A stretch of 64,000 nucleotides of DNA, taken from PALSA-894 sp963828625 (GTDB taxonomy: Bacteria > Pseudomonadota > Alphaproteobacteria > Rhizobiales > Xanthobacteraceae). The translations under genes and the position numbers were made by a program. Position 1 is the stretch's first letter; each line of letters begins with the position of its first letter. Below are positions 27,399-35,983 of the stretch, one piece after another. The notes under the pieces were generated by a model. It was not told where the DNA came from. It saw only the letters and a list, made by a program, of their open reading frames with translations, and did no database searches. The stretch lies in NCBI GenBank assembly GCA_963828625.1, contig CAWHEX010000003.1:434001-498000 (forward strand). The letters run 5' to 3'.

Positions 27399-27698
27399 TC
27401 AAGGTCTTGTTGTCCTGGCGAAATAGGCGGCGAGCGCTTCGATATCGTCGTCCTTGAGCCGCTCGGCGATGTTCTGCATCACGGCATTGTCGAGCCGCTT
27501 CTCGCGATAGGCCCTGATCACTTCGGCGAAGGTCTTCTCTGTCATACCGAAGATATTCGGGATCGTGCTGGTGGCCGTCGCGCTACGATGACAGGTCAGG
27601 CATTCCTGCGCGAGATAGCGGCCGAGCTCGATATCCGGCGCGGCGCCTGCGGCGCCTGAAACCCCGAACACAGCGATCATTGCGATCACGCTACGCAT
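27399..27698 (-). CDS. fccA: Small monohaem cytochrome c, partner of FccB (FccA/SoxE-like)
   Basis: A 99-residue exported cytochrome c with signal peptide residues 1-19 (IAMIAVFGVSGAAGA) and haem site CLTCHR at about residue 33. A short class I fold ends in an Ala-Ala-Tyr-Phe helix. It is the electron acceptor predicted for FccB, 11 bases downstream. In Allochromatium FccA has two haems; here there is one, as in many sox-linked versions sometimes named SoxE. A 147-base gap separates it from soxD. Confidence 0.88.
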   Translation of the reverse strand: MRSVIAMIAVFGVSGAAGAAPDIELGRYLAQECLTCHRSATATSTIPNIFGMTEKTFAEVIRAYREKRLDNAVMQNIAERLKDDDIEALAAYFARTTRP

Positions 27699-27845
27699 GG
27701 CATTGTCGCAACGCTTGTGCCTCGCAAGCCGCAGCCTCGTCTACCGGTATCGTGGCGCGGGTTTCTGCCGTGGCCCGCGCCCGGATAAAATTTGTATTTC
27801 CAGATCGGGCGCCGCAGAACGTTTCTGCTGCTGCGACCGAACGCC

Positions 27846-28496
27846 TCAGTCGCGCGGCCGCTTGTCGTCGGGCGTCACGTCGATGACCCGCGCGCGGCCT
27901 GTGATCTTCACGTCGGCCTTGCAATCCGACATGCAGGGTTTGGGATTCCAGAACGCCTTCTCTGCCGTTTCGCGATCGTCGTCGTAGAAGCCGGCGGCAT
28001 TCGGCATCTTCACCTGCGCGAACGTCTCCTTCGACAGCACGAATTTATCGTCCACGATGTCGTTGAGGAACAGCGTATAGGCGACGACTGCGTAGAGTTC
28101 GTCGCTGGTCAGCGACTGCGCGTCGCCAAACGGCATCGCGCGGCGGATGTAGTCGATGACGGTCGAGAGGTTGGCGAAATACGAGCCGACCGTCTTCACC
28201 GGATCGTCGGACTTGAGCGAGCCTTGCCCACCCGCGACCTGCGGCCAGCGCCCCGCGCTTTCGCCGAACTCGCCGTGACACGCAGCGCATTTGGTCATGT
28301 AGACCTCTTCGCCGTCTTTCACCGAGCCCTTGCCGGGCGGAAGCCCCTGCCCGTCCGGCCGCACGTCGATGTCCCAGCCGGCGATCTCCTGCGGTGTTGC
28401 GGTCTGCCCGATGCCGAGCTTGCGTTCGGCGGCGTCCGCCGTGGACGCGGCAACGACGCAGAGCAGCGCGGCTACGAGGTTACGAGACTTCGACAT
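27846..28496 (-). CDS. soxD: SoxD, cytochrome c subunit of sulfane dehydrogenase SoxCD
   Basis: A 216-residue exported cytochrome: signal peptide (NLVAALLCVVAASTADA), haem site KCAACHGEFGESAGRWP, and a C-terminal NPKPCMSDCK segment characteristic of SoxD. Only one CXXCH is present, so this is the monohaem form rather than the dihaem protein of Paracoccus. SoxCD removes six electrons from the SoxY-bound sulfane sulfur, so its presence predicts full oxidation to sulfate without sulfur globules. ATG 28496 overlaps the soxC stop by 17 bases. Confidence 0.9.
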   Translation of the reverse strand: MSKSRNLVAALLCVVAASTADAAERKLGIGQTATPQEIAGWDIDVRPDGQGLPPGKGSVKDGEEVYMTKCAACHGEFGESAGRWPQVAGGQGSLKSDDPVKTVGSYFANLSTVIDYIRRAMPFGDAQSLTSDELYAVVAYTLFLNDIVDDKFVLSKETFAQVKMPNAAGFYDDDRETAEKAFWNPKPCMSDCKADVKITGRARVIDVTPDDKRPRD

Positions 28497-29742
28497 TCTC
28501 GACCTCGCCATCGCCCTTCACGAGCCACGTCTGGATGCCGTTGTTGTGATAGATCGAGTTGACGCCGCGCACCTTGCGCAGTTCGGCCTTGGTCGGCTGC
28601 ACGTAGCCAGTCTCGTCGATCGCGCGCGATTGCAGGAGCATCTCCTGCCCGGTCCACTCGGTCTCGGCGTAGAAACGCACGCAAGCCTTGTCGAGCACGA
28701 GTCCGTCGATCTTCGCGGCGCGCCAGTTCTTGCCGCCGTCGAGCGAGACATCGACGCGCGCGACCTTGCCGCGTCCCGACCAAGCGAGGCCGGAGATCAC
28801 CGTGAAGCCGTTCTGGCGCAGTGGCGCCTGCGGCGACGGTGACGTGATGACGGACTTCGCGTCCATCACGAACGTGAACTGGCGCGCTTTGCCGTTCTCC
28901 AACAAGTCGGTGTATTTCGAGGTCTCTTCGCGGGCGAACCACGGCGCGTCGCCGACCTTCAGCCGGCGCAGCCATTTGACCCAGACGTTGCCTTCCCAGC
29001 CGGGCACAACGAGCCGCGCCGGATAGCCCTGCTCGCGGCGCAGCATCTCGCCGTTCATGCGGTAGGCGACGAGGCAATCGTCGAGCGCCTTGGCGAGCGG
29101 GATCGAGCGGTTCATCGCGGCGGAATCCGCGCCTTCGGCGAGCAGCCATTTCGCGTTCGGCCGAACGCCCGCCTCGTCCAGCAGCACACGCAACGGCACG
29201 CCGGTGTATTCCACGCAATGCACCATGCCGTGGGTGTACTGGCAGCCGTTGAGCTGCGCGCCGCGCCACTCCATGCCGGAGTTCGCCGCGCATTCGAGAA
29301 AATGGATGCGGTTCACGCGCGGGAGCCGCTTCAAGTCCGCGAGCGTGAAGGTCAGCGGCTTCTCGACCAGGCCGTGGATCATCAGTCGGTAGTCCTGCGG
29401 GTCGATCTCCGCGATGCCGCCGTGATGACGTTCGAAGCACAGGCCGTTCGGCGTGATGATGCCGTCGAGCTCGTGCAGCGGCGTGAAGCTGACCGAGGAC
29501 TCGCGGCTTGCGGTGAGCCACTGCACGTCACGGCGGACGACGTGCGCCTCGTGTTTCGACGGCTTGCCGTACGGCCGCACGGCGACACCATCGCCGAGCG
29601 TACGCGTCCATTCGGGCACGTTGGGGGGAAGGTTTTTTGGATTGCCGGCAAGCGCCGGCGTGCCGGTCAGCGCGGCGCCCGCGCCGGCTGCTGCGGTAAG
29701 AAAACCGCGGCGTGAGGTTTTCGGCTTGTCCGGATCGCCCAT
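28480..29742 (-). CDS. soxC: SoxC, molybdenum subunit of sulfane dehydrogenase SoxCD
   Basis: A 420-residue molybdopterin enzyme of the sulfite-oxidase family. A Tat leader (SRRGFLTAAAGAGAAL) is followed by the Moco-binding cysteine C151 in HFLECAANSGMEW, the conserved ERHHGG (about residue 104) and a C-terminal dimerisation domain. Tat export fits cofactor loading in the cytoplasm. With SoxD it oxidises SoxY-cysteine-persulfide to the sulfonate level. It is 98 bases downstream of soxB and overlaps soxD. No frameshift. Confidence 0.95.
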   Translation of the reverse strand: MGDPDKPKTSRRGFLTAAAGAGAALTGTPALAGNPKNLPPNVPEWTRTLGDGVAVRPYGKPSKHEAHVVRRDVQWLTASRESSVSFTPLHELDGIITPNGLCFERHHGGIAEIDPQDYRLMIHGLVEKPLTFTLADLKRLPRVNRIHFLECAANSGMEWRGAQLNGCQYTHGMVHCVEYTGVPLRVLLDEAGVRPNAKWLLAEGADSAAMNRSIPLAKALDDCLVAYRMNGEMLRREQGYPARLVVPGWEGNVWVKWLRRLKVGDAPWFAREETSKYTDLLENGKARQFTFVMDAKSVITSPSPQAPLRQNGFTVISGLAWSGRGKVARVDVSLDGGKNWRAAKIDGLVLDKACVRFYAETEWTGQEMLLQSRAIDETGYVQPTKAELRKVRGVNSIYHNNGIQTWLVKGDGEVENVEVS

Positions 29743-29840
29743 GCCGCCTTCCTAGCATGAGGCGGCACGATCCTTCTACAAAGCGGCAATCGGAAGAAAC
29801 AATTTCCCAAGATATTGATGCAATGCGGAATATGCGCCGC

Positions 29841-31531
29841 TCAGCCGCCACCCATGATGATCCGCACCGGTGTCCCGGGCGGGACCGTCACGGTCTTCTT
29901 TCGCGCGACGTATTTCTCCACCAGTTCCCACGCCGGCGGGCCTTCGGTGGCTTCGTTCACGCTGGCCCAGCCGGCCACTGTGTACTCTCGGTTCGCCTCG
30001 ATCGGCGTGCCGGACTTGAGATGCGTCATGCCCGAGATGCGCGTGCCGGCGGGCTTTGCGGGATCGATGGTGTAGCCCAGCCCCCCGCAGCGGACCATGT
30101 CGCCGCCCTGCTGATAGTAGGGATCGGGGTTGAACGCGTTGTCGGCGACGTCCTCGAGGATTTCCTTCAGCCGCGCGCCGGTCATGCCCATGCGGTAGAC
30201 GTTCGGGTAGGTGATCGCCGTCGCATTGTGGATGTCCTCCACGGTGATCGGCGCGTCCGGCAGCATCGTCGTGCCCCAGCGAAATCCGGGCGAAAGCGCG
30301 ATCTCGGCGTCGCGTTCCTCAAGCAGCGCCGCGCAGATCATGTCGTCGAGGCTGCCGTTGAAGGTGCCGCGGCGATAGAGCAGCGAGTCCGTGCGCCCGA
30401 CTTCGCGTGACAACTCCGCGGCGAACGGCGCGCGCGCCTTATCGATCGCGGCCTTCATCTCAGCGTCAGGCGCGACCACGTCGGCGAACAGCGGGATCAG
30501 CCGGTAGCGGAAATCCTTCATCGTCCCGCCCTGCACGTCGAGATCGAGGCGCGAGAGGAACTTGCCGTTGCTGCCCGACGCGATCAGCAGCGTCTTGCCG
30601 ACCTGCGTGACCGCGGGAAGCGCATCGTGCGTGTGCGCGGTGAGGATCACATCGATGCCGTTCACGCGGGTCGCCAGCTTGCGGTCGCAGTCGAAGCCGT
30701 TGTGCGACAGCAGCACGACAAGCTGCGCGCCCTCGCGCCGCGCCTTCTCGACGTTGGCGCGCACGTCGTCCTCGCGAATGCCGAACGTCCATTTCGGAAA
30801 CATCCAGCGCGGGTTCGCGATCGGCGTATAGGCGAAGGCCTCGCCCAGCACCGCGACCTTCACGCCGCCCGCCTCGAACATCTTGTAGGCGTCGAACACC
30901 GGCTCTTCCCATTCGGTGTCGCGCACATTGAGCGCGAGGAACGGATAGCCGAGGCTTTCGGCAAGCTGCTTGAAGCGCTCCTCGCCGTAGGTGAATTCCC
31001 AATGGCCGGTCATCGCGTCGGGCTTCAGGAGCTTCACGCAATCGACGACGTCCTGCGCCTTGGTGCGGTTCGCCGTGAGCGAGCCCTGCCAGGTGTCGCC
31101 GCCATCGAGCAACAGCACGCGGTTGCCGCGCTCGGCCCGCACCGCCTTCACGGCGGTCGCGAGACGGTCGAGCCCGCCGACGCGGCCGTAGCTCTTGCGC
31201 CAGCGCGGAGAAATCCTCCGCCGTCAGCGCATAGGCGGCGGGCGTGCCCGGCGCGACGTTGAAGCGCTGCAGGAATTCGCGCGCCGGTGATGTGGGGAAC
31301 AAGTCCCTTCGCCTCGCCCGCGCCGAGATTGACCGAGGGCTCGCGGAAATAGATCGGGAGAAGCTGCGCGTGCAGATCGGCAAAATGCAGGATCGTAACG
31401 TTGCCGGTCGCATCGAACCGGAACAGATCGTCCTGCGTGACGCGCTGTTGCGCGAACGCGCGCGACCAGTCGTTCGGCAGGATAGCCGCCGTGGCAGCCG
31501 CGACCTGAAGGAATTCGCGGCGCGAGAACAT
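29841..31531 (-). CDS. soxB: SoxB, dimanganese thiosulfohydrolase (two frameshifts)
   Basis: About 563 residues after joining three frames. A Tat leader (SRREFLQVAAATAAILP) is followed by LHFADLHAQLLPIYFREPS with metal ligands, then LLLDGGDTWQGS, MTGHWEFTYG, LLSHNGFDCD and LTAHTHDALP, all metallophosphoesterase motifs, and a 5'-nucleotidase C-terminal domain. One extra base near 31280 (HITGA | EFLQRFNVAPG) and one near 31200 (FSALAQ | SYGRVGGLDRL) disrupt the N-terminal third. It cleaves the sulfone group off SoxYZ-bound intermediates as sulfate. ATG 31531 lies 5 bases from a palindromic repeat, and no clear ribosome site is visible. Confidence 0.92.
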
Positions 31532-31535
31532 CAAT

Positions 31536-31580
31536 GCATGATCCCGAAAAGTGGAAACCGGTTTTCGGAAAAGATCATGC
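31536..31580. repeat. 45-base palindromic repeat in front of soxB
   Basis: It starts gcatgatcccgaaaag and ends cggaaaagatcatgc, and the outer ends pair with each other through gcatgatc/gatcatgc. It occupies the soxZ-soxB gap, ending 9 bases from the soxZ stop and 5 bases from the soxB start. The same element is frequent in Bradyrhizobium-like genomes (recollection). A degenerate copy is at 11326-11353. Confidence 0.85.
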
Positions 31581-31589
31581 ACCAACTAA

Positions 31590-31922
31590 TCAAGTGACCT
31601 TGATCGTCTCTTCGCCGACGATGGTCGAGCCGTCGTCGTCGGTCCAGGTCAGCACCACCGGACCGAACTCGGTCGCCTTGAACTTGAACTGGATGTAGGG
31701 GTTTGCCGAGATCGCCGGCTCGAACTCCGCAGCAAACACCTGCTTGCCGGCGACCGTGCAGGTGAACTTGTTGAGGATCTTGCGCGGGATCGTGTTGCCC
31801 TGCGCGTCCTTGCGCTGGCCCGTCTCCATGATGTGCGAGACGAGCGCCTTCACCTCGACGATGTCGCCCTGCTTGGCTTCCTTCTTGTCGAGCTTGATGC
31901 GCGGCTTGGGAGCGGTGGCCAT
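31590..31922 (-). CDS. soxZ: SoxZ, sulfur-carrier complex subunit
   Basis: A 110-residue immunoglobulin-like protein without signal peptide (MATAPKPRIKLDKKEAKQGD), as usual for SoxZ, which is exported with SoxY. Family segments are VKALVSHIMETGQRKDAQG and TWTDDDGSTIVGEETIKVT. It forms the SoxYZ carrier; SoxY holds the sulfur intermediate while SoxZ contacts the partner enzymes. It starts 29 bases after the soxY stop. Confidence 0.95.
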   Translation of the reverse strand: MATAPKPRIKLDKKEAKQGDIVEVKALVSHIMETGQRKDAQGNTIPRKILNKFTCTVAGKQVFAAEFEPAISANPYIQFKFKATEFGPVVLTWTDDDGSTIVGEETIKVT

Positions 31923-31951
31923 GACTGTGTCCTCGAAATTCGATTTTCCGA

Positions 31952-32407
31952 TCAGCCGCCGCAGCCGCCGATCGTGACCTTCACCTGCTTGCTGACGGTG
32001 AAGAACGAGCCGTCGTTCATCTTCGCGATCGCGGTGATGTTCTGCGTCGTGGCAAGGCGGACGCGCGTGTTGGCTTCGGCGACGCCGCTCGCGGGCGTGA
32101 AGTGGAACGTCGCCATGCCGGCGCGCGGGTTGCCGTCGCCGATCACCAGCACCTCGGTCACATGCGACTGCGCGGTCATCGGGCTGTCGACCGATACCGT
32201 CATCGGCACCGTGTTGCCGTTCTCGGCGATCTCCGGCAGGTCGAGCTTCACCTTGCCCTCGACCGGCTGCTTGCCGCCCGTGAACTTGGCGATCATCTCC
32301 GCCAAATCGTTCGCCGCCTGCGCGGGCGTAGCCGACAGACCCAGTGCGGCAGTGGCGAACACGCCAGCGCCCGCCCCCAGCACCTGCCGACGATTCAAAC
32401 TGCGCAT
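31952..32407 (-). CDS. soxY: SoxY, covalent sulfur carrier
   Basis: A 151-residue protein with a twin-arginine leader (NRRQVLGAGAGVFATAALG, cleavage near AQA-A). The invariant C-terminal swinging arm GGCGG occupies residues 147-151, where C149 carries thiosulfate and its oxidation products. The mature part is the SoxY immunoglobulin-like fold. First gene of the leftward sox row, divergent from soxA, so soxY transcription probably starts in the 32408-32614 region. Confidence 0.96.
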   Translation of the reverse strand: MRSLNRRQVLGAGAGVFATAALGLSATPAQAANDLAEMIAKFTGGKQPVEGKVKLDLPEIAENGNTVPMTVSVDSPMTAQSHVTEVLVIGDGNPRAGMATFHFTPASGVAEANTRVRLATTQNITAIAKMNDGSFFTVSKQVKVTIGGCGG

Positions 32408-32457
32408 GAGAGAAGCCCCTTCAGTCCCGAATTTCCCGCGTGCGGCGCAAGAAAGAA

Positions 32458-32515
32458 GAATATTCCGCGCCGCAGCATTCCGGAAGAGATTCATTCCGTG
32501 GACATGGTGCCACGG
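32458..32515. promoter_or_regulatory. Candidate operator region between divergent soxY and soxA
   Basis: Three direct ATTCCG copies start at 32462, 32477 and 32493, spaced 15 and 16 bases. The first overlaps the palindrome GAATATTC (32458-32465), the second lies in TTCCGGAA (32478-32485), and the third leads into an inverted repeat ccgtgg/ccacgg (32496-32501 and 32510-32515). The 207-base divergent gap is otherwise without a gene. A sox repressor or activator is the expected reader, but none is encoded in the window. Confidence 0.45.
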
Positions 32516-32614
32516 CCCACCAGATAGGCATAATCTTTCGTTTGTGTAGACGGTGCCGCCCGACAATGCAACAAACTCGCGGACGCGCGGTAAACGATCG
32601 GGAGAAGCAAGTCG

Positions 32615-33433
32615 GTGCTCAAGACAATCCTGCTGGCGACACTCGCCGTGTTCGCCATCGCGTCGCCTGCCCCTGCGCAGGACGCCGAGACCGAAAAGGC
32701 GATTGAGAAATACCGGCAGATGCTGCGCGAGGACCCGTGGAGCAATCCCGGTTACCTCGATGCGGATCGCGGCGAGGCGCTGTGGACGACCGCCGCCGGT
32801 CCGAAGAAAGCGACCCTCGAGCAATGCGATCTCGGCAAGGGGCCGGGCAAGGTCGAGGGCGCGTTCGCCGAACTGCCGCGCTATTTCGCCGACGCCGATC
32901 GCGTGATGGATGCCGAGACGCGCCTGCTGTGGTGCATGGAACAACTGCAGGGCATCAGCGCCGCCGATTACGTCAAGCGCCCGCATCCGGGCGGCGGGGC
33001 GCCGGTCAAGGACCTCGGCGCGATCGCGACCTGGGTCGCGAGCAAATCCGCCGGGCAGAAATTTGCCGCACCGCTTACGCACGCGAAGGAACGCGAGATC
33101 GCGGCGCTCGGCGAAACGTTGTTCAACCGCCGCTCCGGCCCGTTCGATTTTGCCTGCGCGACCTGCCACGCGAATTCGGGATTGCGCATCCGGCTGCAGG
33201 GGCTGCCTTTCCTCGCCGAGAAGAAGGAAGCCGCGAAGGTGGTCGGCGAGTGGCCGGCCTATCGGGTTTCATCAACACATGTGATGACGATGCAGCACCG
33301 CCTCTATGACTGCTACTGGCAGATGCGGATGCCGGAATTGCAGATGGCATCGGAGGCCAGCGTCGCACTGATCGCGTTCCTCACGAAACAGGCCGAGGGT
33401 GGCGAGATCACCGCTCCCGGCCTGAAGCGCTGA
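32615..33433 (+). CDS. soxA: SoxA, catalytic cytochrome c subunit of SoxAX
   Basis: A 272-residue exported protein (signal peptide to about residue 21, ASPAPAQ). There is one haem site, CATCH (C181, C184, H185). The active-site cysteine C233 in RLYDCYWQMRMPE becomes the persulfide ligand. C71 and C107 take the place of the lost N-terminal haem site and probably form the disulfide of monohaem SoxA proteins. With SoxX it couples thiosulfate to C149 of SoxY. The GTG start at 32615 follows CGGGAGAAG. It is the first gene of the rightward row. Confidence 0.95.
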   Translation: MLKTILLATLAVFAIASPAPAQDAETEKAIEKYRQMLREDPWSNPGYLDADRGEALWTTAAGPKKATLEQCDLGKGPGKVEGAFAELPRYFADADRVMDAETRLLWCMEQLQGISAADYVKRPHPGGGAPVKDLGAIATWVASKSAGQKFAAPLTHAKEREIAALGETLFNRRSGPFDFACATCHANSGLRIRLQGLPFLAEKKEAAKVVGEWPAYRVSSTHVMTMQHRLYDCYWQMRMPELQMASEASVALIAFLTKQAEGGEITAPGLKR

Positions 33434-33444
33434 GGAGAACGCCC

Positions 33445-34056
33445 ATGCGCCTCATCATCGCCTTCGCCGCCCTCGCCTTCAGCACCGCTTGCGCCGTCGC
33501 GCAGCAGCCCAATCCCGCAACCGCCGACGCGGCCATCAAGGCCGCGTTCCCGACCGCACCGGCGGACTGGGCCTCGCGCCTCACGCCGGATGACACGATG
33601 GCGTTGTGCTCGATGCACCGGAACAGCCCGCCGAAATCCGTCGCGGACGAGATCCAGAAACGCGAATTGGCGTCGATCGTCTATCCGCCCGACAACAACT
33701 TCATGGGCGACTGGCAAAAGGGCGAGCGGCTCGCGCAATCCGGCTACGGCCTGCGCTTCTCCGACTATCCGGCGCGGCAGGCGAACGGCGGCAACTGCTA
33801 CGCCTGCCATCAGCTCACCAAGAAGGAAGTGAGCTACGGCACGCTCGGGCCGAGCCTTTCCGAATACGGCAAGCTGCGCGACTTCAAGCCGGAGGCCGTG
33901 AAGGCGGCCTACGAGAAAATCTACAACTCACACGCCGCGTTCCCCTGCTCGACCATGCCGCGCTTCGGCGCGAACAAGGTGCTGACCATCGAGCAGATCA
34001 AAGACGCGGTGGCGCTGCTGATGAGCCGGGAAAGCCCGGTCAACACCGGACAATGA
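33445..34056 (+). CDS. soxX: SoxX, electron-accepting cytochrome c subunit of SoxAX
   Basis: A 203-residue exported cytochrome with a signal peptide (LIIAFAALAFSTACAVAQ), haem site CYACH (C118, C121, H122) and probable axial methionine M171 in PCSTMPRFG. Its extended N-terminal region (residues 25-90) is longer than in short SoxX proteins and includes C55, with C168 also free. It is 11 bases downstream of soxA; GAGGAGAAC precedes the ATG. Confidence 0.94.
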   Translation: MRLIIAFAALAFSTACAVAQQPNPATADAAIKAAFPTAPADWASRLTPDDTMALCSMHRNSPPKSVADEIQKRELASIVYPPDNNFMGDWQKGERLAQSGYGLRFSDYPARQANGGNCYACHQLTKKEVSYGTLGPSLSEYGKLRDFKPEAVKAAYEKIYNSHAAFPCSTMPRFGANKVLTIEQIKDAVALLMSRESPVNTGQ

Positions 34057-34069
34057 TCGGAGACCAGCC

Positions 34070-34582
34070 ATGTCGACCACGCGACGCGGAATGATCGGTG
34101 CGCTTGCCGCCTCGGGCGCGAGCCTTGCCACGACGGCGGCGCTCGCTGCGCCTACGCTGCTCGACCTCAACGCGGTGAAGAAGGAGGCCGACGTCGCGTG
34201 CCTCTACCACTGCGACTTCGGCGATCCGCAGCGTTTCTCGCAGATGCTGCAGAACATGCTGAACCACTACTCGGCCTACGAGTTCGACTCCTTCAAGCTC
34301 AAGCTGGTGCTGGTCGCGCACGCGGCGGGGATCAAGTTCTTCCTCAACGATCTCTCCGGCACGCCGTGGGAGAAGGAAACGATCAATCCGGAAATCTACC
34401 AGCGTTTCGTCGGGCTGACGAAGTACGGCGTCGAGGCCTATCTCTGCCAGATCACCTACAAGCGGCTGAACATCGATCCGGCCAAGACCCGCTCGGACGC
34501 GTTCCTGAAATTCGTGCCATCCGGCGTCGCGACGGTCGCCGAACTGCAGGGCAAGGGCTTTGCGTATCTGAAGATCGGGTAG
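34070..34582 (+). CDS. Exported DsrE-like protein at the end of the soxAX row
   Basis: A 170-residue protein: a leader with a twin arginine (TTRRGMIGALAASGASLATTAALAA) is followed by a DsrE/TusD-like alpha/beta domain. The candidate sulfur-binding cysteine is C126 (GVEAYLCQITYKRL), and C44 and C48 lie near the start of the mature protein (VACLYHCDF). DsrE-family proteins normally carry sulfur in the cytoplasm, so an exported member within a sox row suggests a periplasmic sulfur carrier or sensor. Such genes are common in alphaproteobacterial sox clusters but their role is not settled. It is 13 bases after soxX. Confidence 0.75.
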   Translation: MSTTRRGMIGALAASGASLATTAALAAPTLLDLNAVKKEADVACLYHCDFGDPQRFSQMLQNMLNHYSAYEFDSFKLKLVLVAHAAGIKFFLNDLSGTPWEKETINPEIYQRFVGLTKYGVEAYLCQITYKRLNIDPAKTRSDAFLKFVPSGVATVAELQGKGFAYLKIG

Positions 34583-34585
34583 GCG

Positions 34586-35149
34586 TCAGGAGCGCGCCGC
34601 TTTCAGATAATCGCGGAAGCTCTTCGTCTCGTAGCCCTTCTCGCGCACGAAGCGGAACAGCGCGAGAAAATCGTCCGGCCGCAGATAGCCCGGCGCACGC
34701 GCGACCTCGCGCTTCTCCGGCGCCACGGCGGCAAGGCCGGCCGCGACCTCGGGAAAGAACTGCACGGTCGGGGTGAAGCGCACGCCGTATTTCGCCGCGA
34801 GCGCCTTCTCGGAAATCTCCGCGCCGTCGAAATCCTTCACCTTGCGCGCGCCGACGATGTTGAGCTGGAGGATCTCGAAGTTCGCCTTCACGAAGGCCTC
34901 GATGTCGGGCCGCGCGAAATTGACCAGATGCGTCTCGCGGCAATAGGGGCAGCCGCGCAATTCCCAGATAATCGCGAAGCGCTTGCCGGCGCTTGTCGCG
35001 CCCTGAAGATCGTCGCCCAGTTCGAGGAAGCTTTCGAGAAACCACGGCTGACGATAGATGCCGTCGTCGGTCATCACGGCCTGCGCGCGCGCGGGTGCGG
35101 CCAGCCCGAGTGTGGCCAGACCCGTGAGCAATTCCCGTCGCGTCAGCAT
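34586..35149 (-). CDS. soxW: SoxW-like periplasmic thioredoxin
   Basis: A 187-residue thioredoxin-fold protein with a Tat-like leader (TRRELLTGLATLGLAAPARAQ) and redox pair C67/C70 (RGCPYCRETH). The cis-proline is in FTPTVQFFP. SoxW proteins keep Sox components, mainly SoxYZ cysteine, reduced, with electrons from a membrane SoxV/CcdA that is not in this window. It converges with the DsrE-like gene, 3 bases apart, and is divergent from the gene at 35217. Confidence 0.85.
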   Translation of the reverse strand: MLTRRELLTGLATLGLAAPARAQAVMTDDGIYRQPWFLESFLELGDDLQGATSAGKRFAIIWELRGCPYCRETHLVNFARPDIEAFVKANFEILQLNIVGARKVKDFDGAEISEKALAAKYGVRFTPTVQFFPEVAAGLAAVAPEKREVARAPGYLRPDDFLALFRFVREKGYETKSFRDYLKAARS

Positions 35150-35216
35150 TTCATTGTCCGTTAACGGCAAAGCGTATCGTGCCAATCCAGACCGGCATGG
35201 TCCGGCGCATTCCGTT

Positions 35217-35968
35217 ATGATGCGCAATATGTGGCTCGCACCCTCCCGCCTCAAGCATCATTTGCGCATGGCCGCCTGCGCGTGCCTCGCAGCACTGGCC
35301 TTCTGCATGCCAGCGAAGGCTGATGATCTTGAGGATTTCCACCGCGCGGTCGAAGCCGCGATGAGCCATCACCGCGTCGCGCTCGGCTATCTGCGCACCG
35401 GCAACATCGAGCTTGCGGGACTTGAGCTTGAGGGTATGCGCGAAACCTGGGGCAAGGTCAGCACGCTGCCCCGCCCGGCGGCGTTTCGCGACCCGCAGCG
35501 CTACACGGGCACGATGCTGGAAATCGCGGCCGGGCTTATTGGCACCACGCTGGTCCTGAACATGGGCAGCCCGGAGGTGGCGCGCGAATCGCTCGAGAAG
35601 ATCCGCAAGCTGCTCTCCGGCCTGCGCCGCGACAACGGCGCCACGGTGCTGGCCGACTGCATCCTCGATGCGAACACCGCGATGGAGCAGCTTTTCGCCC
35701 TCGATGAAAAGACCACGGACTGGAACGCCACGCTGGCGCAGGATGCCGCCAGCAAGGCGACCGCGTACGGCGACACATTGCGCCGCTGCGACGGCATGGC
35801 GCCGCCCGGCATTCGCCGCCATGCCGATTTTCGCCGACTGATCGATGGCGCCGCCGCAAGCCTTGCGCAGATACCCCGGCCATCGAAGCGCGCGACCGCG
35901 ACCTGCTCAACCGGCTGATCCGCGAGTTGCGCTCGTTCGATAACCTGCTGGCGTTCCGCTACGGCTGA
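35217..35968 (+). CDS. Unknown exported helical protein in the sox locus (frameshifted)
   Basis: About 250 residues after correction. A signal peptide (LRMAACACLAALAFCMPAKA) is followed by a helical mature part that seems to contain two similar halves, each starting with a His- or Asp-rich helix (EDFHRAVEAAMSHHRVALGY and the ADCILDANTAMEQLFALDE region), like repeated four-helix bundles. There is no CXXCH. The frame breaks near 35874-35878 (CCCC); one C fewer continues as AIEARDRDLLNRLIREL to the stop at 35966-35968. I do not recognise the family. Position between soxW and soxS suggests an accessory role in sulfur oxidation. Confidence 0.65.
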
Positions 35969-35983
35969 GATTATCTCCACATC

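Noticed and set aside
26086..27426. 446-codon plus-strand frame opposite fccB
   Set aside because: No recognisable fold; fccB on the minus strand has its FAD motif and all three functional cysteines.
31148..31585. Separate small gene upstream of soxB
   Set aside because: Its first part is the Tat leader and metal-binding N-terminus of SoxB; its last third is a frameshifted reading. Treated as part of soxB.
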